NCBI RefSeq assembly: GCF_002088975.1
Contig: NZ_NCST01000132.1
Span: 62,001-126,000 of the forward strand
Direction of reading: 5' to 3'
DNA length: 64,000 nucleotides
Source of the DNA: Henriciella aquimarina
Lineage (GTDB): Bacteria; Pseudomonadota; Alphaproteobacteria; Caulobacterales; Hyphomonadaceae
Below are positions 23,924-33,639 of this stretch, in pieces. Numbering within the stretch: the stretch's first letter is position 1; the number at the start of each line of letters is the position of its first letter. The notes below the pieces were generated by a model, which saw only the letters and a list, made by a program, of their open reading frames with translations, made no database searches and had not been told where the DNA came from. A program made the translations under genes and the position numbers.

Positions 23924-25089
23924 GAGCCCGCCTCCATTACGAACTCGCCAAGCACCCGGTTGCCGGACTGGCGGGCCTGGCCGAGCGAGACCGAAAGGCC
24001 GCTTTTTTCCAGGCGCTCGCCGATCGCGTCGGCTTCGGAATAGGAATCGAAGACGACCGTGGCCGTGAGCCGCCCGCCATCGGCGTCGTATCTCAGCGAG
24101 CGGACTTCCGCATTGGCCGTCGGCTGGACGGCTTCATAGAGCGCGGCCGACATGATGGTCGGGCGAACGGCCCCGACAGACCGGCTCTCCTTCTGCTGCA
24201 GACGCGTCAGCGCCGCGGGCAGATTGCCCTGCGCCTCCGGCACGGCCGTGTTCAGCAAATTGTTCGTGCGCATCCGCAGCGACTCGGTCTGTCCCTGAAG
24301 CGCCGAAGTCTCGAGCCAGACACTGCTAATCCATGTCACGGCTGCGACAGCCGCAAGCGCTGCCACTGGCCGCCAGCGGGAAAGCCCGCCTAGCTGCATG
24401 GGCTGACGCAGGCTGTAATCGCCCTGGCGCAAGGAAATACGCGCGCGTTCCGGCGCCTGCTCGTGCCAGCCGGCAAGCTGCACAAGCCAATCCTCACGCG
24501 AGCCAACAGCCGGACCTGCCGCAGTCATGCCCGCCAACCTTGCCAGCCGCTCGCCATGGACGGCATCGAGGCTGGCCGGCGCAAGTGAGGAGATCAGATC
24601 GTCCGGCGCATCCGCGTCCAGCGCAAAGGCGTCGTCGCCAGCGTTGAAGAGGATTTCCTGCGGCCCTTCCACGGCCATGTTTGCCTCTGGAAGACAGTCA
24701 TGCGCGGCGATGATGTCGGCCTCCGGCAGCCCGGCCTCTTCGAGACAGCGCATCCATCGCTGCATGTCTGCGTGAGAGGCGACATGGATAGTGCGCCGCG
24801 TAGTCGAACCAACCGGGCCCAGTGCGACGTGCAGAGCCTCGACCGGTTCGGCGACATCCTCCTCAACCGCGAACTGCGCGACGCGCAGCGCCTCGGCCGG
24901 CTTGCGCGGTGGAATGGCAGCCTGATGCACCGCGACAGCCGTTCCCGGGGCAATGGCAACAGCCTCACGGACTTTTCCCGCATGGCCGGATGGACCGGTG
25001 TCGGCCGCGATCCAGCCGCCCTGTTCGCGCCAGGCAAAAAGCGGCGCATCACCGTCGAGCCCCGGAAGAAGGATGAAAAGCTCAGCCAA
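23920..25089 (-). CDS. gspL: Type II secretion protein L
   Basis: 389 residues. The N-terminal 240 residues form the cytoplasmic actin-like domain (LFILLPGLDGDAPLFAW, AEDIIAAHDCLP-type segments) that recruits the GspE ATPase; a membrane helix at about 245-265 is followed by a periplasmic coiled coil and ferredoxin-like domain that pairs with GspM. It lies three bases after gspK. Confidence 0.85.
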   Translation of the reverse strand: MAELFILLPGLDGDAPLFAWREQGGWIAADTGPSGHAGKVREAVAIAPGTAVAVHQAAIPPRKPAEALRVAQFAVEEDVAEPVEALHVALGPVGSTTRRTIHVASHADMQRWMRCLEEAGLPEADIIAAHDCLPEANMAVEGPQEILFNAGDDAFALDADAPDDLISSLAPASLDAVHGERLARLAGMTAAGPAVGSREDWLVQLAGWHEQAPERARISLRQGDYSLRQPMQLGGLSRWRPVAALAAVAAVTWISSVWLETSALQGQTESLRMRTNNLLNTAVPEAQGNLPAALTRLQQKESRSVGAVRPTIMSAALYEAVQPTANAEVRSLRYDADGGRLTATVVFDSYSEADAIGERLEKSGLSVSLGQARQSGNRVLGEFVMEAGS

Positions 25090-25092
25090 GAT

Positions 25093-26073
25093 CTACCCTC
25101 GCCTTTCCAGCCGTAGCAATCTGGCCCGGCCGTTCGCCTCGATCGCATAGAGAAGCGCGACCGAGCGGCGTATTCCCCGATACTCGATCGCCGCATCGAC
25201 GCCAATATGGCTGGATGCCACCGACAGCATGTCCATCCGGCGCAGATCGGGCGCGATCTCGGCAATGGCCGGCTCGGCGGCAAAGACTTCGAGACTTTCC
25301 CAGCCGCCGGGCGGGCGCTGGAAGATTACATCGCGGGCTGCCTCAACCCGAAGCGCCCCGGACATGGCCAGCGACAGGAGCGGTGCCTGCGCTTCGGTGA
25401 GCGTATTGATGTTGATGACCTGCGGCACACGCGACGGCATGGCGCAGACCAGCGGTTCGAGCGCAGCCAGAACGGACGGAGAATAGCCCCGCACAGCGCG
25501 AAGCTCCGAAAGGTTCTGCAGCGGCTGGCCGGAGGTGCGATAGGCTGGCTTTTCACTGCGATAAAAGCTGTCCTCAGCACCCCCCAGTTCCGGCGACTGG
25601 TCGGCGTCGATCCAGTCGGACAGCGTGGCGGCGACGGCTCTCTCGTCGATCCCGTCAATGTCGGCGAGGCGGACAAGCTCGGCATAGTCCTGGAGTGCGT
25701 CTGTTCCTGTACGGCCAGCCGGCGTCGGCGCGCCGAGCGCATTCACATTGAAGCAATTGCTGGCATCATGGCCACGCAGGGTGATCATGCCGGCCTCGAT
25801 CGGAAATTCGAGCGGCTCTTCGAGCCTTGGCATGCCCGCATGGAGCCGGCCTTCCGTTGCGCCGACAAGATCACCGACAAGGCGTTCGCCAAACTCCGCC
25901 GATCCGGCCACGAACCAGCCGGCCTGCGTTGCGGCATCGAGCGTTTTCGCCCGCTCGGTGCTCGCCAGCACCGCCGACGAGAGTAGCACGCCGACTGCCG
26001 ACATGGCTGCGACAATCATCAGCACGGTGACCAGGGCAACGCCTGCCTCATCTGTTCTCTCACCCGGCCTCAT
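25093..26073 (-). CDS. gspK: Type II secretion minor pseudopilin K
   Basis: 326 residues. The prepilin peptidase site is G^VALVT with the hydrophobic helix after it; it lacks the usual Glu at position 5 of the mature chain, as is normal for GspK at the pseudopilus tip. The large alpha domain (ADIDGIDERAVAATLSDWIDAD, INTLTEAQAPLLSLAM) matches the family. It overlaps gspJ by 4 bases. Confidence 0.9.
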   Translation of the reverse strand: MRPGERTDEAGVALVTVLMIVAAMSAVGVLLSSAVLASTERAKTLDAATQAGWFVAGSAEFGERLVGDLVGATEGRLHAGMPRLEEPLEFPIEAGMITLRGHDASNCFNVNALGAPTPAGRTGTDALQDYAELVRLADIDGIDERAVAATLSDWIDADQSPELGGAEDSFYRSEKPAYRTSGQPLQNLSELRAVRGYSPSVLAALEPLVCAMPSRVPQVININTLTEAQAPLLSLAMSGALRVEAARDVIFQRPPGGWESLEVFAAEPAIAEIAPDLRRMDMLSVASSHIGVDAAIEYRGIRRSVALLYAIEANGRARLLRLERRG

Positions 26074-26696
26074 GACACATTGCTCCGGGCCGTGATTGTC
26101 AGAGCACGCCCATCCTTGAAGGTGATCTCGACATCTATTGCCTCAGGCAGGACATCGGCGGGCGGCACAGGGGTGCCCTCCCAATAGGCTGACCGTTCGC
26201 TGCCGCGCCAGAAACCGAGACGGACATCGGCGACATTTTCAAGCAGCACGCGCCGGACCATCGGCGTTGACGGTGCCGGGTCGGGCCGAAGCCAGGCTTC
26301 CCGAACAAGTTCGCCCTCATCGCTCAGCGTGTAGCGGACCGCCTGAAGATCGCTGCGCGGCGCCTGACCGGCTGGATTAAGCCAGCCGCTACGCACAAAG
26401 CTCATCAGGGCGTCGGTTCGATTGGTCTCTCCGCCGGCCAGTGTCTGCAGGCCCTGCCCGGACTCCGGCGGCGACCAGCCGCGCGCGGTCAGGGCCGCGA
26501 GGTCATTGCGGATGAAGGCCTGGGCGATGTCGATCTCACGAAGAGCGGCTTCCCGCTCGCGAACCTGCTTGCCTGCATCATTGGCGCGCAGCAGCAAACT
26601 GCCGCCGGCCACCGACACCATCGACAGGACAAGCAGCGCCACCAGCGTCTCGACCAGGGTGAACCCGGCTTCGGGTGTCTTCGCACGCTCCGTCAT
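26070..26696 (-). CDS. gspJ: Type II secretion minor pseudopilin J
   Basis: 208 residues. The cleavage site EAG^FTLVETLVALLVLSM begins a classic pseudopilin helix with Glu5. The beta domain after it fits GspJ in length, and the gene lies between gspI and gspK with 4-base overlaps on both sides. It is part of the tip complex of the pseudopilus. Confidence 0.9.
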   Translation of the reverse strand: MTERAKTPEAGFTLVETLVALLVLSMVSVAGGSLLLRANDAGKQVREREAALREIDIAQAFIRNDLAALTARGWSPPESGQGLQTLAGGETNRTDALMSFVRSGWLNPAGQAPRSDLQAVRYTLSDEGELVREAWLRPDPAPSTPMVRRVLLENVADVRLGFWRGSERSAYWEGTPVPPADVLPEAIDVEITFKDGRALTITARSNVS

Positions 26697-27076
26697 GACG
26701 CATCCGCTTTGAGTGTCACGAGTCGGGCAAGTGTCTGGTCCTTGTCCGCCAGCTGGACCCTTACTTCCAGGCGCAACAGACCGTCCTGCCCAGTCGGCGC
26801 GGTCACCATCATCCAGTCATAGATGCGCCCCATCTGCTCTTCCGTGCCGGCTGTCTGCCCGATCACGGCAGGCTCCGGGTCGGCCATGGCGCGCGCCAGG
26901 ACATTCTCTGCTGTCGTGCGCGCAAACAGATGCGTCTCCAGACGCGCAGTATGCTGCACCGCGCCCGAGGAGAGCTGCATCAGCGGCACCGCCGCCAGTG
27001 ACAGGATGCCAAGCGCGGCGACCGTCTCGACAAGGCTGAAGCCCTGATCGTCCTTATGCTGGCGCTTATCCCGCAT
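26693..27076 (-). CDS. gspI: Type II secretion minor pseudopilin I
   Basis: 127 residues. Prepilin site DQG^FSLVETVAALGILSL with Glu5, then a short beta domain of GspI length. It overlaps gspH by 11 bases and gspJ by 4. It is thought to start assembly of the GspI-J-K tip. Confidence 0.9.
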   Translation of the reverse strand: MRDKRQHKDDQGFSLVETVAALGILSLAAVPLMQLSSGAVQHTARLETHLFARTTAENVLARAMADPEPAVIGQTAGTEEQMGRIYDWMMVTAPTGQDGLLRLEVRVQLADKDQTLARLVTLKADAS

Positions 27077-27551
27077 CGGTTTCCACCACCTTCCCGTCCG
27101 GCGTCAGGCTCAATGTCCGCGTCGCCTCATCCCCGATGATCTCGAACCGGGCCGCCCGCATCTCCCCTAACGGGTTGATCACAAGCATCGCCTGCTTCTC
27201 GCGCAGACGGCGCGGGCCGGCTTCGGCGGACCGAATCTCGACATGCATGCCGTCAGGCAGGGACAAAGGCGCGAGCGCCATGGGCTGCCAGGTCTCGCCC
27301 GTCCATTGCAGCGCTTCGAGCCCTCTCTCACCGGCCTGCAAAGCGACCACCTCGCCGGTCAGGAGGCTGCGATCCGACAGGGTCTGGACCATCATTCGGA
27401 CCTTGCGCACAGCCCTGTCACCAGAGGAGTCGCGCGCCGGCAGCGTCATCACGGCAAAGCCGGCGACGAGCGCCATGATGAAGACGACTAGCAGGACCTC
27501 GACCAGAGTCATGCCGCTCTGGCGGCTGGAGGCGGGGGGCGCGAACGTCAA
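27066..27551 (-). CDS. gspH: Type II secretion minor pseudopilin H
   Basis: 161 residues. Prepilin site QSG^MTLVEVLLVVFIMAL with Glu5 and a GspH-like beta domain (MHVEIRSAEAGPRRLREKQ region). It abuts gspG directly, with no gap. It is a minor subunit linking the tip complex to the main GspG filament. Confidence 0.88.
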   Translation of the reverse strand: MTFAPPASSRQSGMTLVEVLLVVFIMALVAGFAVMTLPARDSSGDRAVRKVRMMVQTLSDRSLLTGEVVALQAGERGLEALQWTGETWQPMALAPLSLPDGMHVEIRSAEAGPRRLREKQAMLVINPLGEMRAARFEIIGDEATRTLSLTPDGKVVETDAG

Positions 27552-28004
27552 TCAGAGGTCCCAGACGCTGAGATCGGCATTCTCGTCTTCGCCGCCTGGC
27601 TGGCCATCGGCGCCGAGCGAAAGCAGGTCGAATGGCCGCGACGGATCTTCGGCGGGTTTGCGATAAACAAAAGGCCGCTTCCAGCCATCGAGCGGGACCT
27701 TGTTGATGTAGCCGCCCTTGCGATAGCTGCCATTGCCTTCCGCCCCGGCCGGGCGCTCGGTCAGGGCATCGAGCCCCTGCTCCGTGGTCGGATAATCATA
27801 CATGTCGAGGCTGTACTGCTGCAGCGCGCCGTTCAGCGAAGAGAGCTGGGCGCGCGTCGTCTCGACCTGGGCGCCGCTGCGCGCCCCCATGACATTGACC
27901 ATGACGACGGTCGACAGAAGGCCGATGATGAAGATCACGACCATGATCTCGGTCAGCGTGAAGCCGGCTTCACTGGTCGGGGCGGGTTTTGGCTTTCGGG
28001 TCAT
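27552..28004 (-). CDS. gspG: Type II secretion major pseudopilin G
   Basis: 150 residues. Prepilin site SEAG^FTLTEIMVVIFIIGL with Glu5. The C-terminal part shows the GspG hallmark: YPTTEQGLDALTERP, YINKVPLDGWKRPFVYR and the calcium-binding loop DLLSLGADGQPGGEDENADL. It polymerises into the pseudopilus. The prepilin peptidase (GspO/PilD) needed to process it is not encoded in this window. Confidence 0.95.
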   Translation of the reverse strand: MTRKPKPAPTSEAGFTLTEIMVVIFIIGLLSTVVMVNVMGARSGAQVETTRAQLSSLNGALQQYSLDMYDYPTTEQGLDALTERPAGAEGNGSYRKGGYINKVPLDGWKRPFVYRKPAEDPSRPFDLLSLGADGQPGGEDENADLSVWDL

Positions 28005-28017
28005 CTTGTCTCTCCTC

Positions 28018-29232
28018 CTAGCCGATGGCGAGTGTGTTGATCTGAAGGATGGGCAGCATGATCGCGAGCACGATGAGCGCGACGATGCTGGCCAGGAAAA
28101 CGATCATCAGGGGTTCGAGCAGGCCAAGCGCGACCGTTGAGGCATTGTCGAACTCGTCCTCGAGATAATTCGCCGCGCGCTCCATCATGCCGGCAAGGTC
28201 CCCGCCGCGCTCGCCGCTGGCGACCATGTGGAGCAGCATGGGCGGAAACACCGTCTCGGCCCGCATGGCACGCGCGAGTGAAGCGCCCTCTTCCACCCGG
28301 CGGCGGACATTGGTGACCGCTTTCCTGAAGACGGCATTGGACATGGAATTGCGCGCCGCCGCCAGGCATTCCGGCACCGGCGCGCCGCTCGCCGACAGGG
28401 TCGCGAACGTCCGCGCAAAGGCAGCCGCCGCCACACCGCGCGCGAGCTTGCCGATCACCGGCAGCGACAGGATCACCCGGTCGCGCGCTTCGGCCATGGC
28501 CGGGCGGCGGAAGAGTCGGCGCAGGGCCCAGCCCGCCGCAATCAGGACGAGCAGCAGGACGAGCCCCCACTGGCGAAGGAAGCCGGATACCGCGATCACC
28601 ACCTCGGTCAGCCAGGGCAGCTCCTCGCCCAGCGTGTCGAACTGCTCGACAATGGCAGGCACGACGAAAATCATGAGCAGCGTGACGACGACCAGCGCGA
28701 TGACGCTCAATACGATTGGATAGATCAGCGCCGACATGATCTTGTTGCGGATCTTGCGCGCCTTCTCGAGGTGATTGGCGAGCCGGTCCATCACCTCATC
28801 CAGCCGTCCGGACGACTGCCCGGCGGAGATCACAGCGCGATAGAAAGGCGGGAAGGCTTTCGGCGCGCTGTTCAGTGCTTCCGGCACGGAAAAGCCGTCC
28901 GTGATGGAGGAGCGCACGCCCATGAAGACCTTGCGGGTCGCAGGCTTCTCGGCTTCGGCGGCGACCGATCCGATGGCCTCCTCGACCGGCGTGCCGGATT
29001 TGACGAGCAGAGCGAGCTGGCGCGTGGCGACGACCAGGTCTGCGCCTGACAGCTTCTGGTCATGCCCGCTGACGGCGCTCGCCGAGCGGCCCTTGCGGCT
29101 CTCGCTGACATCAAGCGGCGAGAGCTGGCGCAAGCGCAGTTCCCTGCGGGCCGCCCTTGGGGAATCGGCGGTGATCACACCGGAGGTGCGCTTCCCGTCG
29201 GTCCCGATCGCCTGATAGTCATAGACGGCCAT
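28018..29232 (-). CDS. gspF: Type II secretion inner-membrane platform protein F
   Basis: 404 residues. Two repeated GspF cytoplasmic domains (AGADLVVATRQLALLVKSGTPVEEAI; then FARTFATLSASGAPVPECLA) alternate with three membrane segments, the standard architecture. It is the polytopic core of the assembly platform that contacts GspE. Two bases separate it from gspE. Confidence 0.94.
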   Translation of the reverse strand: MAVYDYQAIGTDGKRTSGVITADSPRAARRELRLRQLSPLDVSESRKGRSASAVSGHDQKLSGADLVVATRQLALLVKSGTPVEEAIGSVAAEAEKPATRKVFMGVRSSITDGFSVPEALNSAPKAFPPFYRAVISAGQSSGRLDEVMDRLANHLEKARKIRNKIMSALIYPIVLSVIALVVVTLLMIFVVPAIVEQFDTLGEELPWLTEVVIAVSGFLRQWGLVLLLVLIAAGWALRRLFRRPAMAEARDRVILSLPVIGKLARGVAAAAFARTFATLSASGAPVPECLAAARNSMSNAVFRKAVTNVRRRVEEGASLARAMRAETVFPPMLLHMVASGERGGDLAGMMERAANYLEDEFDNASTVALGLLEPLMIVFLASIVALIVLAIMLPILQINTLAIG

Positions 29233-29234
29233 GC

Positions 29235-30725
29235 TCAGCCCTCTTCCTTGCGGCAGACGCGGAGCACTTCCTCGACACTGGTCTGGCCCGCCACGACATA
29301 GCGCCGGGCATTGCGGAAAAGCGTGTCATGGTCGCGGAAGGCGTGGGCTTCCAGATCGTCGTCGGAGACATCGTCGCGGATGAGCTGGCGCACCTCCTGG
29401 TCGACCAGCAGCAGCTCGTAAACGCCGAGCCGGCCTTCATAGCCGGTCTGCGAACACGCCATGCAGCCGCGCGGGCGATAGAAGTCGTGGGCCTCCTCCA
29501 GTGGCACACCGAACATCGCCTTTTCGTCCTCGGTCGCCTCGTGAGCGACCTTGCAGTGGTCGCAAAGCTTGCGGACCAGACGCTGGGCCAGGACGGCGCG
29601 CATGGTCGCGGCGATCACATAGGGCTCAATACCCATGTCGCGCAGGCGTTGGATCGCTCCGGCGGCGCTGTTGGTGTGTACCGTGGAGAGCACGGGCCGG
29701 CCGGTCGAGGCGAACTCGAAGGCGACCTTGGCGGTTTCGAGGTCTCGGATCTCGCCGACCATGACAACATCCGGATCGTGGCGCAGGATGGCGCGCAGCG
29801 TCGCCGCAAAGGTGAGGCCGACCTTGTGGTGCATCTGCGTCTGGCTGATGCCTTCGAGGCCGTACTCGATCGGGTCTTCCAGCGTCATCACATTGCGCTG
29901 GCCATTGTTCAGCACCGACAGCGCCGAATAGAGCGTCGTCGTCTTGCCAGAGCCGGTTGGCCCGGTGACCAGCGTAATGCCGTTAGGCTGGGCCAGCACG
30001 GCACGCACACGCTCCAGCGTATCCTCGTCCATGCCAAGCTCGTTGAGCCCCAGAAGTGCATTGCGCGTATCCAGCAGGCGCATGGTCACCCGCTCGCCAT
30101 AGCGCGACGGCAGCGTCGAGACGCGCACATCGATGGAGCGCCCGCCAATCGACAGTGAGATGCGGCCATCCTGCGGAATGCGCTTCTCGGCAATATCGAG
30201 CCGCGCCATCACCTTCACGCGGCTGGTCAGCGGAGCGGCCAGGCGCCGCGACGGGGTCAGCACTTCCTGCAACACCCCGTCGATGCGGTAGCGCACGGAG
30301 AGATTGTCCTCATGCGGCTCGATATGAATGTCAGACGCGCGCCGTTTGACGGCTTCATAGATGAGCCCGTTGATCAGTCGCACGACCGGCGCATCATCGT
30401 CGCCGTCCAGCAGGTCGGCCGTCTGCGGAATGTCGTCGATCAGCGAGAGAAGATCGTCCTGTCCTTCCATCGCCGCTTCAGTATCGCCGCCATCGACCGC
30501 GCTGCGGGCATAGGATTCCGAGAGCTCGCGCTCGAACTGTGCGGCATCCAGATGTTCATAGCGCAGCGGGCGGCCAAGTGCGCGGCGCGCCTCGACGATG
30601 GCGCGCGGATCGGCCCCGGCGCGCACACCGAGCCTGACACCGCCGTCTTCTTCCCCCATGACGACAAGGCCCTTGTCGCGGGCAAAGGCGTAGGTCAGCG
30701 TCCTCTGGGCTTGCAGAGCCGTCAT
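29235..30725 (-). CDS. gspE: Type II secretion ATPase E
   Basis: 496 residues. The Walker A loop GPTGSGKT is at residues 255-262; Asp boxes (MTLEDPIEY) and a Walker B (MVGEIRDLETA) follow. The zinc-binding tetracysteine element is intact (CDHC and, after about 27 residues, CMAC). The N1 domain is short. It powers pseudopilus growth from the cytoplasm, bound to GspL. Gap to gspD is 46 bases. Confidence 0.95.
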   Translation of the reverse strand: MTALQAQRTLTYAFARDKGLVVMGEEDGGVRLGVRAGADPRAIVEARRALGRPLRYEHLDAAQFERELSESYARSAVDGGDTEAAMEGQDDLLSLIDDIPQTADLLDGDDDAPVVRLINGLIYEAVKRRASDIHIEPHEDNLSVRYRIDGVLQEVLTPSRRLAAPLTSRVKVMARLDIAEKRIPQDGRISLSIGGRSIDVRVSTLPSRYGERVTMRLLDTRNALLGLNELGMDEDTLERVRAVLAQPNGITLVTGPTGSGKTTTLYSALSVLNNGQRNVMTLEDPIEYGLEGISQTQMHHKVGLTFAATLRAILRHDPDVVMVGEIRDLETAKVAFEFASTGRPVLSTVHTNSAAGAIQRLRDMGIEPYVIAATMRAVLAQRLVRKLCDHCKVAHEATEDEKAMFGVPLEEAHDFYRPRGCMACSQTGYEGRLGVYELLLVDQEVRQLIRDDVSDDDLEAHAFRDHDTLFRNARRYVVAGQTSVEEVLRVCRKEEG

Positions 30726-30771
30726 CGACTGCCTCCCGCCACATTCGTCATGACACCGAGAACACGCATGC

Positions 30772-32718
30772 CTATTGCCCCCCTGGCGTGCTGCTCAGCA
30801 CTTCGCCAAGGAACTGGCCCAGGGAGACGTCCACATCGTCGCCGCGCAGCAATTCCTGCGCGCGGATGTAATTGTAGCTGCGGGCCGTCACGCGAGAGGC
30901 GCTTTCGCGGTCACGCACAATGGTCGGCTTGATGAAGACCATGAGATTGGTTCGCGTATGGCCCTTGCCTTCCGAGCGGAACAGGTTGCCGGCCACCGGA
31001 ATATCGCCCAGCAGCGGCACCTTGGAATTCACCGTCGATTCCGTCTGCTCGATCAGGCCACCCAGCACGATGATCTCGCCATCGTCGGCCAGCACGCTGG
31101 TCGAGATGTTGCGCGTATTGAGGATAAGGTCGGGCGAGACACTGCCCACCTGGCCAAACACGCTGGAGACTTCCTGGAAGATGTCGAGCCGGACCGTGTT
31201 GTCGGAGGAAATGCGTGGGGTGACTTCCAGCTTCACACCGACATCCTCGCGCTGGACAGTCCGGAAGGGGTTGCTGTTGGCATCGCCCAGAACCTCGCCC
31301 GACGTCAGCGGGACGTTCTGGCCGACGAGCAGCGAGGAGGTGCCATTATCAAGCGTCATGTTGAACGGCTTGGAGAGCACGCGCGAATTGGTGTCCTCCT
31401 CCACCGCATTCAGGATGGCGCCGAACAGCGTGTCGCCGTCCTGACCCGCAATCCCAAGCAGCGTTCCGTTGGAGCCGAGCAAAGAGCTCACCGCCGCATT
31501 CTTGAAGGGATTGTTGCTGCCATTGTCGGAATCGCCATCGCTGAAGACATCCGGGTTCAGGATTGCGCCGGCCAGGGCGAGCAGATTCGGCGCCGAGCGC
31601 GAGAAACTGGTGCTGGCAAAAGGCGTCGAGGAATCTCCCGTGCCCGAGAGAAGGAACTGGACGCCAAGCTCGCGGGCGGTGTCATCCGACATCTCCACGA
31701 TAATCGCCTCGACGAGCACCTGCGCGCGGCGCCGGTCGAGCGCGTCGACCACCCGCTCCATGGCGAGCAGCGTGTCCGGAGCCGCGCTGATGATCAGCGA
31801 ATTGGTTTCCGGATGGTGGGCAATCGTGGCCTGCACGGCCCCGTTTTCGGCGGGCCCGCGTTGTTCGGCCATGGTGGCGGCGATCTTCTCCAGAACCGGA
31901 ACGATCTCTTCGGCCTTGGAATTGTTGAGCTGGATCACACGCAGATTGTCCCGCGTCGGCTCGGCCTGATCGAGCTTCGAGGCGACCTGCAGAGCCCGTT
32001 CGACGATCGTGCCGTCACCGCGCACAACGATGGAGTTGCTGGTCGGCGACGAGGACACCTCGAAATTCGGTACCGGCTCGCCGTTCCGCGTGCCAAGCAG
32101 GCCTCTCAGAATGTCGGCCATTTCCTTCGAGGGCACGCTTTTCAGCGCCAGCGTCTCCACGCTGGTGCGGTCATCCTTGTCGAGCTCGGAGACAATGTCG
32201 CGGATACGCGGCATGTTCGAGGCATAGTCGACCACCACGACGGAATTGGAGCGCGCATTGGCCACGACCTGTCCCTGGGCATCGACGATCGGCTTGATCA
32301 TTTGCGCGGCATCGGCGGCATCGAACGTGTCGAACTGGAAGACCTGTGTGATGAAGGCGTTCGGACCGGCACCGCCCGTCGCCTCCCCTACGGCCAGCTG
32401 TTCCGGCACGATGCGGTAGACGCCCTTGCCCGCCGGGATCGCAGTAAAGCCATTTACCCGCAGTGTCGACAGGAAGACCTGGAAAACCTCATCGGTCGTC
32501 ATCGGCGCCTGCGAGAGCACCGTCACACGGGTCCGCGCGACATCCGGATGCAGGATGAAGGTGTAGCCGGTGATGATGGACACGTCATCGATCAGCGCCG
32601 TGATCTCGACATCGTCCAGGCTCAGCACGTGACGTGACGCCTGCGGCGACTGCATCTCGGCATGAACCGCCGGTGCGGCCAGTGCGATCGTCGCGATTGC
32701 TGTGAGCAGTGTTTTCAT
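30772..32718 (-). CDS. gspD: Type II secretion secretin D
   Basis: 648 residues. A Sec signal (cleavage after VHA) is followed by the N0 domain (VEITALIDDVSIITGYTFIL), three KH-like N domains (VVVVDYASNMPRIRDIVSELD and others) and the secretin core with VPLTSGEV, VKLEVTPRIS and IVLGGLIE. It forms the outer-membrane gate. The C-terminal tail after LMVFIKPTIV is about 50 residues, long enough for a pilotin-binding S-domain. It begins seven bases after gspC. Confidence 0.94.
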   Translation of the reverse strand: MKTLLTAIATIALAAPAVHAEMQSPQASRHVLSLDDVEITALIDDVSIITGYTFILHPDVARTRVTVLSQAPMTTDEVFQVFLSTLRVNGFTAIPAGKGVYRIVPEQLAVGEATGGAGPNAFITQVFQFDTFDAADAAQMIKPIVDAQGQVVANARSNSVVVVDYASNMPRIRDIVSELDKDDRTSVETLALKSVPSKEMADILRGLLGTRNGEPVPNFEVSSSPTSNSIVVRGDGTIVERALQVASKLDQAEPTRDNLRVIQLNNSKAEEIVPVLEKIAATMAEQRGPAENGAVQATIAHHPETNSLIISAAPDTLLAMERVVDALDRRRAQVLVEAIIVEMSDDTARELGVQFLLSGTGDSSTPFASTSFSRSAPNLLALAGAILNPDVFSDGDSDNGSNNPFKNAAVSSLLGSNGTLLGIAGQDGDTLFGAILNAVEEDTNSRVLSKPFNMTLDNGTSSLLVGQNVPLTSGEVLGDANSNPFRTVQREDVGVKLEVTPRISSDNTVRLDIFQEVSSVFGQVGSVSPDLILNTRNISTSVLADDGEIIVLGGLIEQTESTVNSKVPLLGDIPVAGNLFRSEGKGHTRTNLMVFIKPTIVRDRESASRVTARSYNYIRAQELLRGDDVDVSLGQFLGEVLSSTPGGQ

Positions 32719-32725
32719 GAGCCCC

Positions 32726-33601
32726 TCACCCTTCCTTGAAACTTATATCGATCAGACGTTCCTGCCCGGCGCGGACGATGCTCACACGCACCGTGCGCGC
32801 CGTCCTGAACCGGTCCAGCAAGGCGGCTGTCTCCAGACCAGCCACGTCTGTCCCATTGATGGCAACGAGCCGGTCGCCCGGCTCCAGACCGCCCGCGCGC
32901 ATCAGCGAGGCATCGCCGCGCGGCTTAAGGGCGATCGCGCGCACGCGCCCGCCCTGTTCTTCTGGTGTGGTTTCGAGCCCGGCCACGAAGGTCGTCGCGG
33001 TCACACCCGGCGCAAAGGACGGGACCTCTTCATCCTTGACCTCACGGGTCTCGCCCTGCGCCTCGGAGGGGTCGCTAATGACGGACAGGCCGGCCTCGCG
33101 CCCGCCGCGCATCAGGGTTTCCTCGCGCCCCTCCCGCGAAATGATCACCCGGTCCGACAGGATGCGTTCTAACCGCACGCCCGGCAGGATCTCGTCTCCC
33201 AGCTCGAAGCGCGTCGCTTCATTGTCCGGCGTCACGATGGTGGCCGAGCCACCCGTTTCGCCCGTCGACATGAAGAGAGCGACGAGTTTCAGGTTCAGCT
33301 GGGTCTCCGGGGCATCCGGCACGGCATCGACCGCCTCGCCCGAGGTTTCGAACGGATTGGCCGAAGTCAGAAGGCTGAGATCCGCCTGAACACTGGCCGC
33401 AGACGCCTCGATCACGGGCGTCGGCAGCGCGCGCGGCGTCAGCGGCGACACAGCCGGGCCCGGCGCCACGATAAGCCATATGATGCGCGCCGCCAGGAAG
33501 GCCGTCACCAGAACGAGCAAGACAAGCAGGCTCACCCGCGCCACTCCGGCAAGGCCGGGCGCCCACACTGGCATCGAAAGTCTACTTTTCAACAGCGTCA
33601 T
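32726..33601 (-). CDS. gspC: Type II secretion protein C
   Basis: 291 residues. One membrane helix (LLVLLVLVTAFLAARIIWLIV, about residues 25-45), a periplasmic HR domain (LKLVALFMSTGETGGSATI), and a C-terminal PDZ domain (GGLEPGDRLVAINGTDV) for substrate contact. It links GspD to the inner platform and is first in the operon. The ATG at 33601 has no Shine-Dalgarno; an A-rich leader and a GC-rich hairpin (33618-33639) stand directly before it. A second Met at residue 10 is no better placed. Confidence 0.9.
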   Translation of the reverse strand: MTLLKSRLSMPVWAPGLAGVARVSLLVLLVLVTAFLAARIIWLIVAPGPAVSPLTPRALPTPVIEASAASVQADLSLLTSANPFETSGEAVDAVPDAPETQLNLKLVALFMSTGETGGSATIVTPDNEATRFELGDEILPGVRLERILSDRVIISREGREETLMRGGREAGLSVISDPSEAQGETREVKDEEVPSFAPGVTATTFVAGLETTPEEQGGRVRAIALKPRGDASLMRAGGLEPGDRLVAINGTDVAGLETAALLDRFRTARTVRVSIVRAGQERLIDISFKEG

Positions 33602-33617
33602 TTTTTTATCGTTTTGA

Positions 33618-33639
33618 GGGGGCGGATTGCTCCGCCCCC
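33618..33639. other. GC-rich hairpin between the TonB receptor gene and gspC
   Basis: Perfect 8-base arms GGGGGCGG and CCGCCCCC with a 6-base loop. Read on the plus strand it is followed by six T residues, but all flanking genes are on the minus strand, where it is followed by an A-rich leader. It may weaken transcription from the receptor gene into the T2SS operon, or stabilise an mRNA end. Confidence 0.5.

Noticed and set aside
30775-32637. A 620-codon open frame opposite gspD
   Set aside because: Antisense shadow; the secretin reading is unambiguous.
33618-33639. The hairpin as intrinsic terminator of the TonB receptor gene
   Set aside because: On the minus strand it is followed by an A-rich, not T-rich, stretch; kept only as a structural feature.
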